Positions 22,397 through 33,577 of a stretch of DNA of 64,000 nt are shown here, in pieces (position 1 is the first letter of the stretch; each line of letters opens with the position of its first letter). The notes below the pieces were generated by a model. That model had not been told where the DNA came from. It made no database searches and worked only from the letters and a program-made list of their open reading frames with translations. The translations under genes were made by a program, and so were the position numbers. Origin of the DNA: Terramyces sp. JEL0728 (taxonomy: Eukaryota; Chytridiomycota; Chytridiomycetes; Rhizophydiales; Terramycetaceae); assembly GCA_027603945.1 (NCBI GenBank), contig JADIIU010000001.1, positions 62,001 through 126,000 of the forward strand. The letters run 5' to 3'.

Positions 22397-25300
22397 TTAG
22401 TGATTCTCCGCCCTACTACGAGTTACAATGGTTCTGGCAGCCCTTGCAGGCGTTTCTTTCTTTGCTGGGGGTTTGCGACTGCGAGCTGGTGTTTTCTTGA
22501 CGGATTCTTCTTCCACCAATTTTTTGGTTACTCTCCTGCGCAAAGGAGTCTCTGATTCAACGCTAGCCTCTTTAGCCCTTCTTGCAGGTGTGCTTCTGAG
22601 CCTTGGTCTGTCCTCCTCGGTAGTCGAGCTTTCGTTTGTGGGCTGTCGCCTCCTGGGTGTTTTTCTTGCGACTGGTTTTGCTGGTGATTCGACAGGAATT
22701 GGTACTTTGATTTCTGCAATGATATCTCTTGGAATAGATTTAGGTGTTGCCCTAACAACTGGAGCTGGCTTCAGCAACTGAGCAGCAAATGGAGAGCGAT
22801 TAACCAAAGGTGGCGAAGTGGCAGTTTTGGTCGCCAAAGCTGGTGTAGAGACAAGGTTCTTTGTGCTAAACGTTGGAGTATTGTTTGAAATTGGAGAGCT
22901 AGACCTTGGGCTAATCGTGGAATGAGTCATGCCAGGTAATTCAAGAATATTGTCAAGTGCTGATTGCTGGAGCGTTCTATAGTTAATAATAATATACGTT
23001 TTGGCAGTCTCGGCTGAACTTGGAACCTTTCGGATGTTGGCCACGGGTGTTAGGTTAACTGGTGATCTTGGAAGCGGACTTGGGTGCTGCTGTAGATTCA
23101 GTTGATCAAGTGATTGCCGTTTTTTGTTCGGCAGCTGATGCAATCTATGCTTAATGCGGAATTACGATATATCTGCCCGATTTGTAAGTGGGGGTTGCAT
23201 GAATGGCGAGGCTGGAGACTTTGCAATAATCGCAGGAGTTTTTTCCTTTGTGGACGACACAGAAGAGTTTGGCAACTTAGCTGGAGTTTTAAAAGTGTTG
23301 TCTTCATCTACCTCCATTCCATCTTCATCTGGCTGAACTTGTGGCTCTGGTTGAGTGATGTAGTTATCCTGCAATATTTGAAGTAATACTGTCGGCTCGG
23401 GATTTCTTGCAGCGACATTTGAAATTGGTTGTGGTTGGGCAGACTTTTCCACAGGCAGCATTTTTTTAAAAGTTTGACTGATAACTGTTCTATGCAATGG
23501 CGGAAGGGCCAATTCGACATTCTTCATCATAACATCAATGTTTTCATCCTCGATCGGATAAGGAATATTCAAGAACAAATCATTATATGCCTTTGCCGCT
23601 TCGGTGTACCTTCCTCTTTGAATGTAAAACACAAGCAAAAATTTTTTAGGATGAATTGAAGTGCTTTTCGAGCAATAGTCGATCAGACATGATTCTTCCA
23701 GCGGAACTAGCGGCGCTTTGACTAACTGATCCATTAAATATGGAGAAGGTTCTGCATTAATACAAATTACCTTTGAACACTTGATCAAGAATCATTGGCA
23801 TCGAAATTGAAATATCAAATGAATATGCCTTTTGGAATTCCAATGCTCCAAGCATATCAACCTTGCAGTATATTTGATGTACTGCATCAATAATATCTTC
23901 TAACCACAATGGCAGGGATGAAGATTGAATGAAATCAAGCGCCAATTTGTATCGTTCTTGTCGGTAGAGATTGGTAACTATCATTTCTATCCAGTTGCAT
24001 GGTTTGTCGGCGGTATCGCTCAAATCCACCGATGGATCGGACAGGAACTTTACTGCATCCTAAAATTAACTAAACCGTACTTGAAATTTCCCATTATCAA
24101 AGTCCCAAAATCCATTCACAACGTAAACAAAGGATTTCGCTAAACCAAAATATTTGGCATATGCATCTGCTTTTCCTTCACTGACATTCTTTAATAAATA
24201 GTAAATCTTGATTAGCTGGACATTACAATTGAATGTTTCCAAGGAGCAGGACAATTTACATTACAAATAGTGTTGAACAAAGTTTCGAGCTGGCTTGCAT
24301 TCGTTGGGGGATATTGAGACTGTGGGATATCAACCATGTATAAAAACTTGTCAAAGAACAGCACCCCGCCCAGCTTTTCCCTCATTTGAGTTATTTCCGT
24401 AATTTTTGCAGGCCGATACGGACCCAGCTCTGGATTTTGGTCTCTTCCAAACCATTCCGCATAATTTGGTAACTAGAGTTAAAAATTCCTACATTCAACT
24501 GCATATCTTCTGAATCTTGTTGTTCGACTATAAAAGTTCCCAGGCCATGCGAATAGAGAATGAGGAAATGGCTTGCAATTGAGGATATATTGATGTCTAG
24601 AATTTGTCCGTTGGAGAGTGGAATATAGGATCTGTTTAATATTTCATTCCCTTCGGTTGAAAAGATATCCAGAGTATACCCGCTATCTGATTGGTAAATA
24701 GTATAAATATTGTATCCTTCATCACCTGGTACGACTTTGAGCACCACCAATTCTCCGTCTTCGTAATCCAAACTCCATTCAACATTTTCGTTCAATTGAG
24801 CAGTAAAGTTTTCATCAATAAAGTAGGTAGTTATCAGTGGAATTTCAGAACTGAGTTACACAGCAATTACTTTTTTGTGTCGCGATTCCCATGCCCAACA
24901 AGCAAATAGTTGAGAGCTCCTTGATGGTTCTTTAAATATTCCAAATGAGAAACTGGTCCAGGCGAAGCTATTTTAGACATATATTCCAGTTCCTGCCCAA
25001 CTAATTGATAAATCTCCACAATTCCTGCTCTTGTTCCAATCAATACCGTGACTGGCGATTGGTTACTGTGCGAATCGATACTGACGCAAGTAATCTAGAT
25101 TAAAGAAAAAGCACTGTTGGGTCGGATATATTCGACAGTCTAAAGTTGTGGAACATGGTGTACTCGATTCTAATTGGAAAAGTTCCTGTCACTCTCAATC
25201 CCGCCATATGAAACTTATCATTCTCACTTAGTACAAAGTAAGTGTATCCGTCCTTGTTGCAGGATTTCGCGAATTGCAGATCGATGTACTCGCCGTTCAA

Positions 25301-25688
25301 GTCAAATTTCAATTTTTTTGCATTAGACCTATATATATCATATAGCCACAAATGTTTTTCGTGATTCTTTAGATTCTGTGTGAGGATTAACAAGCAGTGT
25401 CGTCCATTTAATTTTGAATGGGATGCCAAGAGGAATACGGTCTATGTTAGTAGCAATTACATTAGGAGAGACTGAATCTGCGCCGAGTGTAGAAATTATC
25501 GCACCTTCGCCTGCTTCAAAAGTTCGCACTTGAATTCTATGTTTGTCGAGTCTGTATAACCAAGTTGAATTGCTTTTGGTCTCCGACACAGATGAAAACA
25601 GCTCTTTTTTCTCTATTTTGATGTTGGCATAAGTCGTTGAGAATCTACCATTGAGACTTTGGCCAGAAAAGTCTATAAATTCATCCAT
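22397..25688 (-). CDS. ELYS/AHCTF1-like nucleoporin
   Basis: 1043 aa after removing eight introns (25442-25460, 25095-25114, 24851-24870, 24473-24492, 24207-24226, 24060-24080, 23752-23770, 23145-23165; 19-21 nt). The N-terminal half looks like a beta-propeller; residues ~450-700 carry an ELYS-type helical domain (YYLLKNVSEGKADAYAKYF, NGFWDFDNGKFQDAVKFL, FYIQRGRYTEAAKAYNDLF). The C-terminal ~350 residues are disordered, Pro/Ser-rich, ending in basic KTPARSRKPPAKK-type repeats like AT-hooks. ELYS anchors the Y-complex of the nuclear pore to chromatin. Assignment rests on the ELYS domain plus basic tail; the propeller part is not diagnostic. Confidence 0.8.
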
Positions 25689-25742
25689 TGCAGATCGTGG
25701 TAGAAATTTTTTAACAACAAAACGCAGATAGCAAATCCAATT

Positions 25743-26931
25743 TTATTTTGATCTGTTATACTGCAGTGGAAAGGCTAAATCGACATTAAACTCTTTGGCC
25801 ACGTCGGAAACAAATAACGGATTTCTTAGAAACTCCCTCGCAACGAAAACCAAGTCTGCACTCTTTCTCTCCAGCACTGTGTTGGCGTACTTTGGGTCTT
25901 TAATGCCGCCTACAACCCCTACTGCTATATTGGAAACAGATTTGGCAATTTTATCCGAAAACGGGACATTCCTACGATTATTTAGAATTATACCATCCAG
26001 GTCCGTGATCATGGGCTTTCTCGCTTGGACCACCTACTGTTCCATGTATTTTTTGATGCGGAACTAACCCTGCTGAGGAGCAATCAACGAGATCAATGCC
26101 AAAGCTGTTCAATAAGGTGCCTAGTTTGACAGAATCGTCTTCGTTCCAACCTCCATCAGCCCAATCGCTACAAGACAGCCTTACGAATAGTGGTTTGTCC
26201 ACTGGCCAATATTTCCTAATTTCGGCTGCCACTTCTTTTAATATTCTTGCTCTGTTTTCAAAGGATCCGCCATACTTATCTGTTCTCTGATTAGAGAGAG
26301 GTGAAAGGAATGAGTGGATCAAATATCCATGAGCACCGTGGATTTCAACAACATCAAACCCTGCTTCTTGTGCTCTTTTTGCTGCCTGTCCGAAAGCGAG
26401 CACTATTTCGTTGATATCTTGAATACTAGCTTCGCGGGGAGCGCCTGATGTTGGCCATCCTTGAATAGCACTTGGCGCTACAATATTGTTTGGCCAGCCT
26501 CCACTATCTTCTGGGGCGAGCATATCCCATCCTTTGCCAGAGAATGGAGAATAGCAGGATGCCTTTCTTCCTGCATGCGCCAACTGAATTCCGATTCTCG
26601 CCCCTTGAGAATGAGCGTATTCCACTATATCCTTTAAAAATGAAATATGCTCATCTTTCCATATGCCGAGACAGTCTGGAGTAATCCGTCCGTTGGGTTG
26701 AACTCCGGAAGCCTCCATTATAATCAATCCTGCCCCTCTTAATGCGTATTGACCAACGTGAACCATATGCCAGGAATTTGCAAATCCATCGATGGAGCTA
26801 TATTGACACATTGGCGAAACAACAACTCTATTTTTGAATTCAATAGATCGCAATTTGAATGGTGATAATACCAGGGGTAAATCTCCCTGTTTGCTGACAG
26901 AGTAACTGTTGCTTACAATTTTAATAGTCAT
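25743..26931 (-). CDS. Old Yellow Enzyme-family NADPH dehydrogenase (YqjM-like)
   Basis: FMN-dependent ene-reductase, 388 aa. Motifs: VVVSPMCQYSSIDG (the YqjM-type Cys/Tyr loop), IQLAHAGRKAS, FDVVEIHGAHGYLIHSFLSP, SNQRTDKYGGSFENRAR, and AREFLRNPLF near the end. A 22-nt intron at 25972-25993 joins DHGPGW to NVPFSDKI. The ~14 residues before that junction look like an insertion relative to the usual family loop. Physiological substrate unknown; the class reduces alpha,beta-unsaturated carbonyls. Divergent from the first monocarboxylate transporter across ~205 bp. Confidence 0.93.
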
Positions 26932-27136
26932 GATTTGTTCCACAAGAAATCGAAAAATCCAAACCACCAAAATTTCGGACAACCAAGCAGATTAAATCGG
27001 ATTGTATTTCTTGCCGTTGCATGCATTGTCGCGTAACCGTTTATCACCAAGGACTCATCTCTGCGAGCTACGGAATGCAATTCTGCGGCCGAGTCTCTTA
27101 AACCAGTTTCACAAAAAAAATTTGGAAATATTTAAA

Positions 27137-28471
27137 ATGGATGAAAAGGCAGTAGAGGTAGAAATCAAAAATTCATCGGAAATTCAAGAGCAAGCTAAAC
27201 ACAAATCGAATTACGTTCCTGAAATCATCATTGAATTTTTAAAACCAAAAATCGACGAGTCATTGCCAGTTGATAGCGGATATGCATGGGTTTGCGTTGT
27301 GTCTAGCTTTGTAGTGCATTTCTTTGCCCTTGGTATATCGTATATCTTTGGGGTTTATCTTGAAGCTTATATAAAAGATCCAATGCTCTCATCAATATCG
27401 ATTTCCAATATTTCGCTGATTGGTTCGTTCACATCTGCCGGGCTTCCATTCTTTGCTATCCCCGCGGGTAATTTGGTGGATCGATTTGGCCATCGGGCAG
27501 TAGGAATCGTTGGCGGGGTAATGTACATGCTGTCCCTGATTCTTGCTTCCATTTCCACTAGCTATTGGCAACTACTTTTGACCCAAGGTGTTTTGCTCGG
27601 CATATCCATTTCAGTTGCGTATTTTCCAGCTTTAACTATTCTCTCTCAATGGTTTGTGGAAAAGAAGGGGTTTGCTACGGGCATTGCTGTAGCAGGAAGT
27701 GGTGTGGGAGGCATGATTTTGTCTCCTGTCACTAACTGGTTGATTGCCACCATGGGAAGACAGCAAGCTTTGTTGTTGTCTGGAATTGTCGGTGGTGCCG
27801 CGATCATCCTCTCGTCAATGACTTACAAATTGCGAACTCCTTTGACAGTTAAATCTGGTGATTACACTTCATTGATAAAGAACGGCAGGTTTAGACTATT
27901 GTATTTGCTATTGGTTATCGCAACATTCGGCTACGTTGCGCCATTCTTTTACTTGCCATCATACGCTGTTCACTACAATATGACTCCATCCCAAGGTGCG
28001 CTAACTGTCAGTGTTTTGAACGGCGCTTCAGGGGCAGGTAGAATAATATTGGGCTATGGCGCGGATACTGTTGGGCATATCAACAGTTTTACCTTGTGTA
28101 TCTTCTTTGCTACCATGGCTGTTGTTCTTATCTGGCCGTTTGCAACAGCATTTGGGAGTTTGCTCGCTTTTGCAGGTGTATATGGATTATTCATTGGTGG
28201 ATACGTTTCCATTCTGCCAAATGTTGTCATTAAGATGTTTGGTTTGGAGAACATCGGGACCAAGATTGGCGCTATTTATTCTTCCTTCTTTTTGGGATCT
28301 GTATTCGGGCCGTACATTATTGGCTACTGGATCGCTGCCTTTACATCTGGATCGCAGATCAATTACCTCCCAATGATTTTGTACTCTGGTGGATGTTTGA
28401 TTATTGCAACATTTCTGCTTGTAATAACAAAATACATAGCTGGAGATTATACCTGGATGGCCAGAGTATAG
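27137..28471 (+). CDS. Monocarboxylate-porter-like MFS transporter, copy 1
   Basis: 444 aa, intronless, 12 TMs, SLC16/MCH family. Markers: DSGYAWVCVVSSFVVHF at the start of TM1 (the MCT [D/E]GxxGW-like motif), AGNLVDRFGHRAVGIVGG (loop 2-3), SQWFVEKKGFATGIAVAGSG and a long N-terminal cytoplasmic arm. Copy 2 (28731-30131) is a tandem paralogue with the same loops nearly identical. Likely substrates are monocarboxylates or related organic acids (inference). Start at the ATG giving MDEKAVEVE. Confidence 0.92.
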   Translation: MDEKAVEVEIKNSSEIQEQAKHKSNYVPEIIIEFLKPKIDESLPVDSGYAWVCVVSSFVVHFFALGISYIFGVYLEAYIKDPMLSSISISNISLIGSFTSAGLPFFAIPAGNLVDRFGHRAVGIVGGVMYMLSLILASISTSYWQLLLTQGVLLGISISVAYFPALTILSQWFVEKKGFATGIAVAGSGVGGMILSPVTNWLIATMGRQQALLLSGIVGGAAIILSSMTYKLRTPLTVKSGDYTSLIKNGRFRLLYLLLVIATFGYVAPFFYLPSYAVHYNMTPSQGALTVSVLNGASGAGRIILGYGADTVGHINSFTLCIFFATMAVVLIWPFATAFGSLLAFAGVYGLFIGGYVSILPNVVIKMFGLENIGTKIGAIYSSFFLGSVFGPYIIGYWIAAFTSGSQINYLPMILYSGGCLIIATFLLVITKYIAGDYTWMARV

Positions 28472-28496
28472 ATACTTGAATAAATCAATATTTATC

Positions 28497-28673
28497 TTAT
28501 TTCCTGATAAGCGGAATTACAAAGAACCACTCGATACCTGGTATTGTGGACACTCTCTGGTAAGCAAAATCCATCGGCGAGAAATCGGTCGGTGTCTTTC
28601 GGAAAAAAGCTAGCAACTCTATCCGCAGTTGCTGAAATTTCATTCGCGGAGCCAGCACATTAAGATGATTCAT
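28497..28673 (-). CDS. Hypothetical small protein, 58 aa
   Basis: Minus-strand frame between the two transporters starting MNHLNVLAPRMKFQQLR and ending in WFFVIPLIRK. Basic, with a hydrophobic end. No family recognised. The frame is open a little upstream of the ATG. It may be a small mitochondrial or membrane protein, or chance. Confidence 0.3.
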   Translation of the reverse strand: MNHLNVLAPRMKFQQLRIELLAFFRKTPTDFSPMDFAYQRVSTIPGIEWFFVIPLIRK

Positions 28674-28730
28674 CCACACCAAGCCGCTGTTCCTTTCCTA
28701 TAAATATCACAACTACTGTCAAATAATATA

Positions 28731-30131
28731 ATGAACAGCCAATCAAAAAACTCTTCTGAACACGTAGCAACACTACCACAGGAAACTAGTCCGAGATGTC
28801 CGCTAGTTAGCGATGTACTCGTCAAGTACAAGGAAGAACTGGCTATATCTGACGCAACTCTGGTAAAACCGATGGCTCCGGAAGTAATACTACAACTATT
28901 TAGGTCCAGAGTAGATGAATCGCAACCTGTAGATCAAGGATACGCTTGGCTAATCATATTCGCTAGTTTTATGGTCCAATTCTTTACCCTTGGCCTCACA
29001 TACATTTCTGGCGTGTATATCGAAGAATATATCAAAGACCCAATGATGGCAGGCATTTCCATATCAAAGATTTCACTGATCGGCTCTTTCACAACGTGTG
29101 GGATGCCGTTCTTTGCAATACCCGCTGGTAATTTGGTTGACAAGTTTGGACATAGAGCGGTTGGTATTATTGGAGGTTTGTTGTACATGGTTTCTTTGAT
29201 ACTTGCTTCGCTTTCAACTAGTTACTGGCAATTGTTGTTGACCCAAGGCGTAATGCTTGGTTTATCTATTTCTATTGCTTATTTCCCTGCACTTACAATT
29301 GTATCGCAATGGTTTGACAAGAAGAAAGGTTTGGCTACTGGGATTGCAGTTGGCGGCTCTGGCGTTGGAGGTCTGATTCTTTCTCCCCTTACAAATTGGA
29401 TGATTTCTTCTTTTGGACGGGATAAAGCACTTTTGGTCACTGGACTGGTTGGCGGTACTGCTATTGTATTGTCTTCGTTGACCTACAAACTGCGAATGCC
29501 ATTAACTGCCAAAGCTAGCGACTATGTCTCTCTATTGAAAAACTCAAGATTCCTTCTGTTGTACGTCCTGTTGGTAATTGCAACTTTTGGATATCTGGCC
29601 CCATTCTTTTACTTGCCAGCTTATGCGGAATATTATGGAATGTCCTCCACACAAGGAGCACTTCTGGTTGGTATCTTGAATGGAGCTTCTGGGGTTGGAC
29701 GGGTTATTCTTGGCTATGGAGCAGATTCACTTGGACACCTCAATAGCTTCACATTATGTTTGCTGTTTGCAAGTTTGTCGGTACTTTTGATTTGGCCATT
29801 TTCCACTACGTTTTCGTCGCTGATCGTATTTGCAGCAGCTTATGGGCTGTTCGTGGGCGGTTATGTATCTATCCTTCCAAATGTGATCATCAAAATGTTT
29901 GGACTTGAAAATATTGGTTCAAAAATTGGAGCTATTTATTCCACGTTCTTTTACGGTTCGATATTGGGTCCTTATGTTATTGGCTACCTGATAGACTCGT
30001 TCACATATCAAAAGCATGTAAATTACCTGCCGGTAATTCTGTTCTCAGGCATATGCATGCTGGTCGCTACCATGATGCTCGTTGTTACCAAATACCTTGT
30101 GGGCAATTGCACTTGGGTTGCCAAAGTCTAA
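28731..30131 (+). CDS. Monocarboxylate-porter-like MFS transporter, copy 2
   Basis: 466 aa, intronless, same architecture as copy 1: VDQGYAWLIIFASFMVQFF, AGNLVDKFGHRAVGIIGG, ISIAYFPALTIVSQWFDKKKG, KMFGLENIGSKIGAIYSTFF. The two proteins agree over almost the whole membrane region but differ in the N-terminal arm and in codon choice, so the duplication is not very recent. Same strand, 259 bp apart; no intron in either copy in an intron-rich neighbourhood. Confidence 0.92.
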   Translation: MNSQSKNSSEHVATLPQETSPRCPLVSDVLVKYKEELAISDATLVKPMAPEVILQLFRSRVDESQPVDQGYAWLIIFASFMVQFFTLGLTYISGVYIEEYIKDPMMAGISISKISLIGSFTTCGMPFFAIPAGNLVDKFGHRAVGIIGGLLYMVSLILASLSTSYWQLLLTQGVMLGLSISIAYFPALTIVSQWFDKKKGLATGIAVGGSGVGGLILSPLTNWMISSFGRDKALLVTGLVGGTAIVLSSLTYKLRMPLTAKASDYVSLLKNSRFLLLYVLLVIATFGYLAPFFYLPAYAEYYGMSSTQGALLVGILNGASGVGRVILGYGADSLGHLNSFTLCLLFASLSVLLIWPFSTTFSSLIVFAAAYGLFVGGYVSILPNVIIKMFGLENIGSKIGAIYSTFFYGSILGPYVIGYLIDSFTYQKHVNYLPVILFSGICMLVATMMLVVTKYLVGNCTWVAKV

Positions 30132-30201
30132 ATAAATTTCCATGACCTTCTCGAATATTCATTCGGACATGCTCGGACACTTCTTACTAACACAAATACA
30201 T

Positions 30202-30839
30202 TTATTCGAATGAAAACAAACGAGCTGCGATATCTTCTGTGACCCAGTCCATTCCCTTTAGCAGGTTCTTTCCTGTAACAGCGCTACAGCCTTCAATGTG
30301 CCAGTGGTGAGATTTTATCTTGTCCAACTCCAAAACCTACATGAATTTCAAGTTACCTAAGTCAGTTTACAATTACCTCTACAATTTCGGCATAACTCAT
30401 TGATCCTGGCAGATCTTGTTTGTTTGCATAAATTAAGAGGGTTGCTCCAGCCAAACGCTAATGTTACTGGACAATTACTTCTTCTTGCAATAGTGAGTGT
30501 AATTCCTTCTTGCAGAGTTCCATTCTATCATGTCTATCTGCCGAATCTACAACCCAAATCAGCCCGTCGGTTTGTTCAAAATAGTTTCTCCAATACGATC
30601 TGATTGACGATTGGCCACCAACATCCCAGAAATTGATTTGGTACCTTTATTAATGCAACCAACCCTTTGTGCTCTAGTGTCTTGATGTTGAATCCAAGAG
30701 TGGGGGAAATTTGGGTTATATCTTCGCCATTGATTCTTTTGAGGATGGTCGTCTTGCCTGCATTATCCAGCCCAAGGATTAATATCCTCACTTGTTTCTC
30801 TTTTTCTTTTAATTTCTTTAGAATTGTCAATAACCCCAT
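30202..30839 (-). CDS. ARL2: ARL2 small GTPase
   Basis: Arf-like GTPase, 185 aa, acting with tubulin cofactors in alpha/beta-tubulin folding and in cilium traffic. Motifs: [17 protein letters not shown]-loop GLDNAGKTT, switch 2 WDVGGQ, NKQD, and [18 protein letters not shown]. Introns: 30645-30663 (19 nt), 30458-30478 (21 nt) and 30337-30376, a 40-nt interval made of two complete 20-nt GT-AG units back to back. Without all three the protein is broken; with them it matches ARL2 throughout. Its start lies 30 bp from the divergent DUF1764 gene. Confidence 0.95.
30337..30376 (-). other. Composite 40-nt intron: two abutting 20-nt GT-AG units
   Basis: Read on the minus strand: GTAATTGTAAACTGACTTAG immediately followed by GTAACTTGAAATTCATGTAG. 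Each unit has the length and ends of a normal intron of this genome. Both carry in-frame stops and both must be removed to join ...AEIVE to [12 protein letters not shown] in ARL2. Whether the cell removes them in one step or two is unknown. Confidence 0.85.
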
Positions 30840-30869
30840 GATGCTTGAAAAATTCTTCAAAAAATTAGA

Positions 30870-31369
30870 ATGGGTGAAATTGACGATATTTTTGGAAAAA
30901 AGAAAAAGAATTTAGATATAGGAAAGGACAATAACCTGGAGAATGGGAAAGGAGCTCAAGAGAGTGCTGAAATAAAGAAACGGAATTCTGATGAATTGGG
31001 AAATAGAAAAGGACAAAAGGTCGCAGTAAGGACGACAGAGCCAAAAGATGCAATTCCAATAAAGACAGAAAGTAAAGCGTCCAAGAAAACAAAAAAGGAA
31101 TTCAAAATACCAGAGCCAAAGAGAAAAGACAAGATCCAAGTGGAAGAAGTGGATTTCAGTGCGAAACCTCAGCCAAAGAAACCAAAAATAGTTGATCCGG
31201 ACGATGATGGATTTGCAGATAGCAGAGGAACAAAACCAAGAAGTAGTCAATATCTAATCTAGAACAAACCGAAGACGGTCTGCCTATTTATTTAGACACT
31301 GAGTTAAACGTTGGCTTAGAAGGAGGCGAGACTCCGCAATGTCCATTTGACTGTCAGTGCTGTTTTTAA
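30870..31369 (+). CDS. DUF1764 family protein
   Basis: 159 aa. Low-complexity, Lys-rich N-terminus (nuclear-protein-like), then the conserved C-terminal block [19 protein letters not shown], and the terminal CPFDCQCCF, diagnostic for the uncharacterised eukaryotic DUF1764 family. A 20-nt intron at 31243-31262 lies just before the conserved TEDGLPIY; without it the signature is lost. Function unknown; the basic N-terminus suggests a nuclear or nucleolar location (inference). Confidence 0.9.
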
Positions 31370-31385
31370 TATAAGCAATCATTTA

Positions 31386-33030
31386 TTAACTCAAAACCCT
31401 AATTGTATCTATTCTTGATGAAGGGAATACAAGCACAAATGGAGAAGCCCTGCTTTTCATTGAAATTTTCCCTCCATCTCTTTGGGTAGTTGGATTGTAA
31501 GCGCTTGGGCCAGGTGAAAGATTGACTTTGTTAGTAAAAAAAACCTTTGTTTTTATCCAGTCTTTTTCTTAAAGAATAGCAAGGGCCTTTCTTTTTAGTC
31601 ATGTTTGTTGAGACTTGATAGTCTGCAGGTCCAGGAGAATCTTCGATTACATTCTTCAAGCGTTCTATCTTAGTTATGCTTACCAGCAGTTGATAGTTTA
31701 ATTGTGTTTCTGTTCAACTCAGCAGCCGTCAGCTCCTTGTTTAAATCTGGACCATAATCAGCTGGACCAGGCATTTTTTCCCGTTTTGTGTACATGATAG
31801 GCAACCCTTTCAATAACACATGTGGTGCTTGATTGTATTTAATTTGCCTATCTTTTGGATTATACGCGCAAGGGCCAGGCACAAACTGATTATCACCAGG
31901 TCGTTCCTTTAGTCTGGACCTTAATGAAAATTTTGGTGCACTATCAGCAGTCAATTTTATAGAAGGGTTATAGTCTGTTGGACCTGGATTGGGGCCAACA
32001 TATTCTTCATCTGGATTAATAGCCAGACAACCTTGATATGGGATATTTCTGGCTGTCATGGTGCATTTTGGGCCATCTATGCTTGACGGAATAATGTAAT
32101 TTGCAGGCCCAGGTGTCAAAACAACTACATTAATTAAATATACTTTTTGGTTCTTTGCTCATCCCTTTGAGCGAAACCTTTTTCTCGCATTTGTCTAACT
32201 TTGGATAATATACGTCTGGTCCAGGCACTCCATTTCCTTTGTAAAATGCTTGATCGTATTTATGTCTAATTGTGAATGCTGGGCCTTTTGGAGCGTCTGG
32301 TAGTACATTTGGGATTTTATAGTCCAACGGCCCAGGAGTTATTTCAGCTACCATTAGTAAAAATCACTAGTCGCAAACGGTTTTAGTCCAAAAGAATATT
32401 TAGGGCTTTTTCCAAATTGGGACGGTGGGAAATATCGTTCAGGTCCAGGTGTCAAGATTTCTATGTTAGTAAATATTACGTTTAGTGTCGTGTCTGCCAG
32501 ATACTGTACAAGATAGCGAATCTTTCCCGAATGTAGAAGTGATATTGTAAGTTAATGGAGATGGAGTAGATTCCTTTTGCAGATTGATGGTGAATATACT
32601 TGGATGGGCTGGATTAACGATAGTCACCTTCAGTCTTTGAAACAATCTTTTTTCCAAAAGTCCACAATGGAGCAGAATCGAATACGAGTTTGTTCTTGTC
32701 AATGCTGTATTGATTTGGGCCTGGACCTTTTTCTATTTGCTCTGGCCCCTGGTGCTTGCCCAGTATTGAGTACTGAAACCCCGATGGAGGCAATTTAGGG
32801 TCATAATCTAATGGTCCTGGTCCGGGAATTGCTAGATGAGATAATGGATGTGAATCGGGATCGGTGGATTTGTATTCTCCCATTGCGGTTCTGTTATGCA
32901 CACCAAACTGGATCTTGTTATTCTTTATTTTGATTGCACTTGCCTGCTTATGTAATGGCGGCGGTTCTAATTCAGCTGATGATTCATTTCCTCGATCTTT
33001 CCTTTCTTTGATATCCACCAATGCTGCCAT
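31386..33030 (-). CDS. STPGR (SHIPPO) repeat flagellar/ciliary protein
   Basis: 509 aa, with at least nine PGP-x(1-3)-Y repeats (PGPGPLDYDP, KGPGPNQYS, TPGPERYFPP, TPGPLDYKIP, VPGPDVYYP, TPGPANYIIP, NPGPTDYNP, MPGPADYGP, SPGPSAYNP), the pattern of sperm-tail PG-rich/ODF3-CIMAP proteins that line microtubules. Introns: 32609-32627, 32461-32479, 32348-32367, 32125-32143, 31665-31683, 31526-31544 (19-20 nt). All six are phase 1, and three lie a few residues before a TPGP motif. It is direct evidence that the organism builds a flagellum. The start could move if an upstream exon exists. Confidence 0.9.
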
Positions 33031-33219
33031 TAGTAAAAAGTTGGTATGACGTGTTCACATATGACAGACGTCAATCTGGCCTGCAACCAGCCATATATAA
33101 GTTACTTTGCTGGGAAATCTCAAGTATCGGTATCTGCAAACACCCGGATGGTTAAACCCGTTACAGGAACTAATATTCAACCGCCAGTCGTATAATTGCT
33201 CCACATTCAAATTCTTTAT

Positions 33220-33550
33220 TTAATCAATTGAAACTCCTTTAGACCGAAGGTCCATCTTTGCTTGTTGGATTTCCTACAATCAACGCAAAATTACTTTTTG
33301 TAATTCCTTTGAAGCTTCCAGACAATTTCCAAATGAAAACAGCTTGTAGCCAATATTAGCTAGCGAGTAACTGCCAAAAGCTACTATTATCCACAGGGGT
33401 AACTATATTAACTACGATTACTGTCGGTACTATCTGATCGAATTGTGGAGGGACGGAAATTGGAATTACAAGTGAGTGGAATAGTAGCAGTGTCCAGAAT
33501 ATGAAGAAAGTGACTGAAAGTAAAACGAATTTCAATGCTCTGGAAACCAT
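33220..33550 (-). CDS. DPM3: Dolichol-phosphate mannosyltransferase subunit 3 (DPM3)
   Basis: 96-aa ER membrane protein that anchors the catalytic DPM1 subunit for dolichol-P-mannose synthesis (N-glycans, GPI, O-mannose). Two TMs ([20 protein letters not shown] and [19 protein letters not shown]), then the conserved C-terminal helix [19 protein letters not shown] with RSKGV. Introns at 33403-33421 (19 nt) and 33274-33294 (21 nt) are needed to reach TM2 and the tail. Starts 27 bp from the divergent TrpRS gene. Confidence 0.9.
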
Positions 33551-33577
33551 TTGATTCAATCGCTTTTTCACAAAAAA

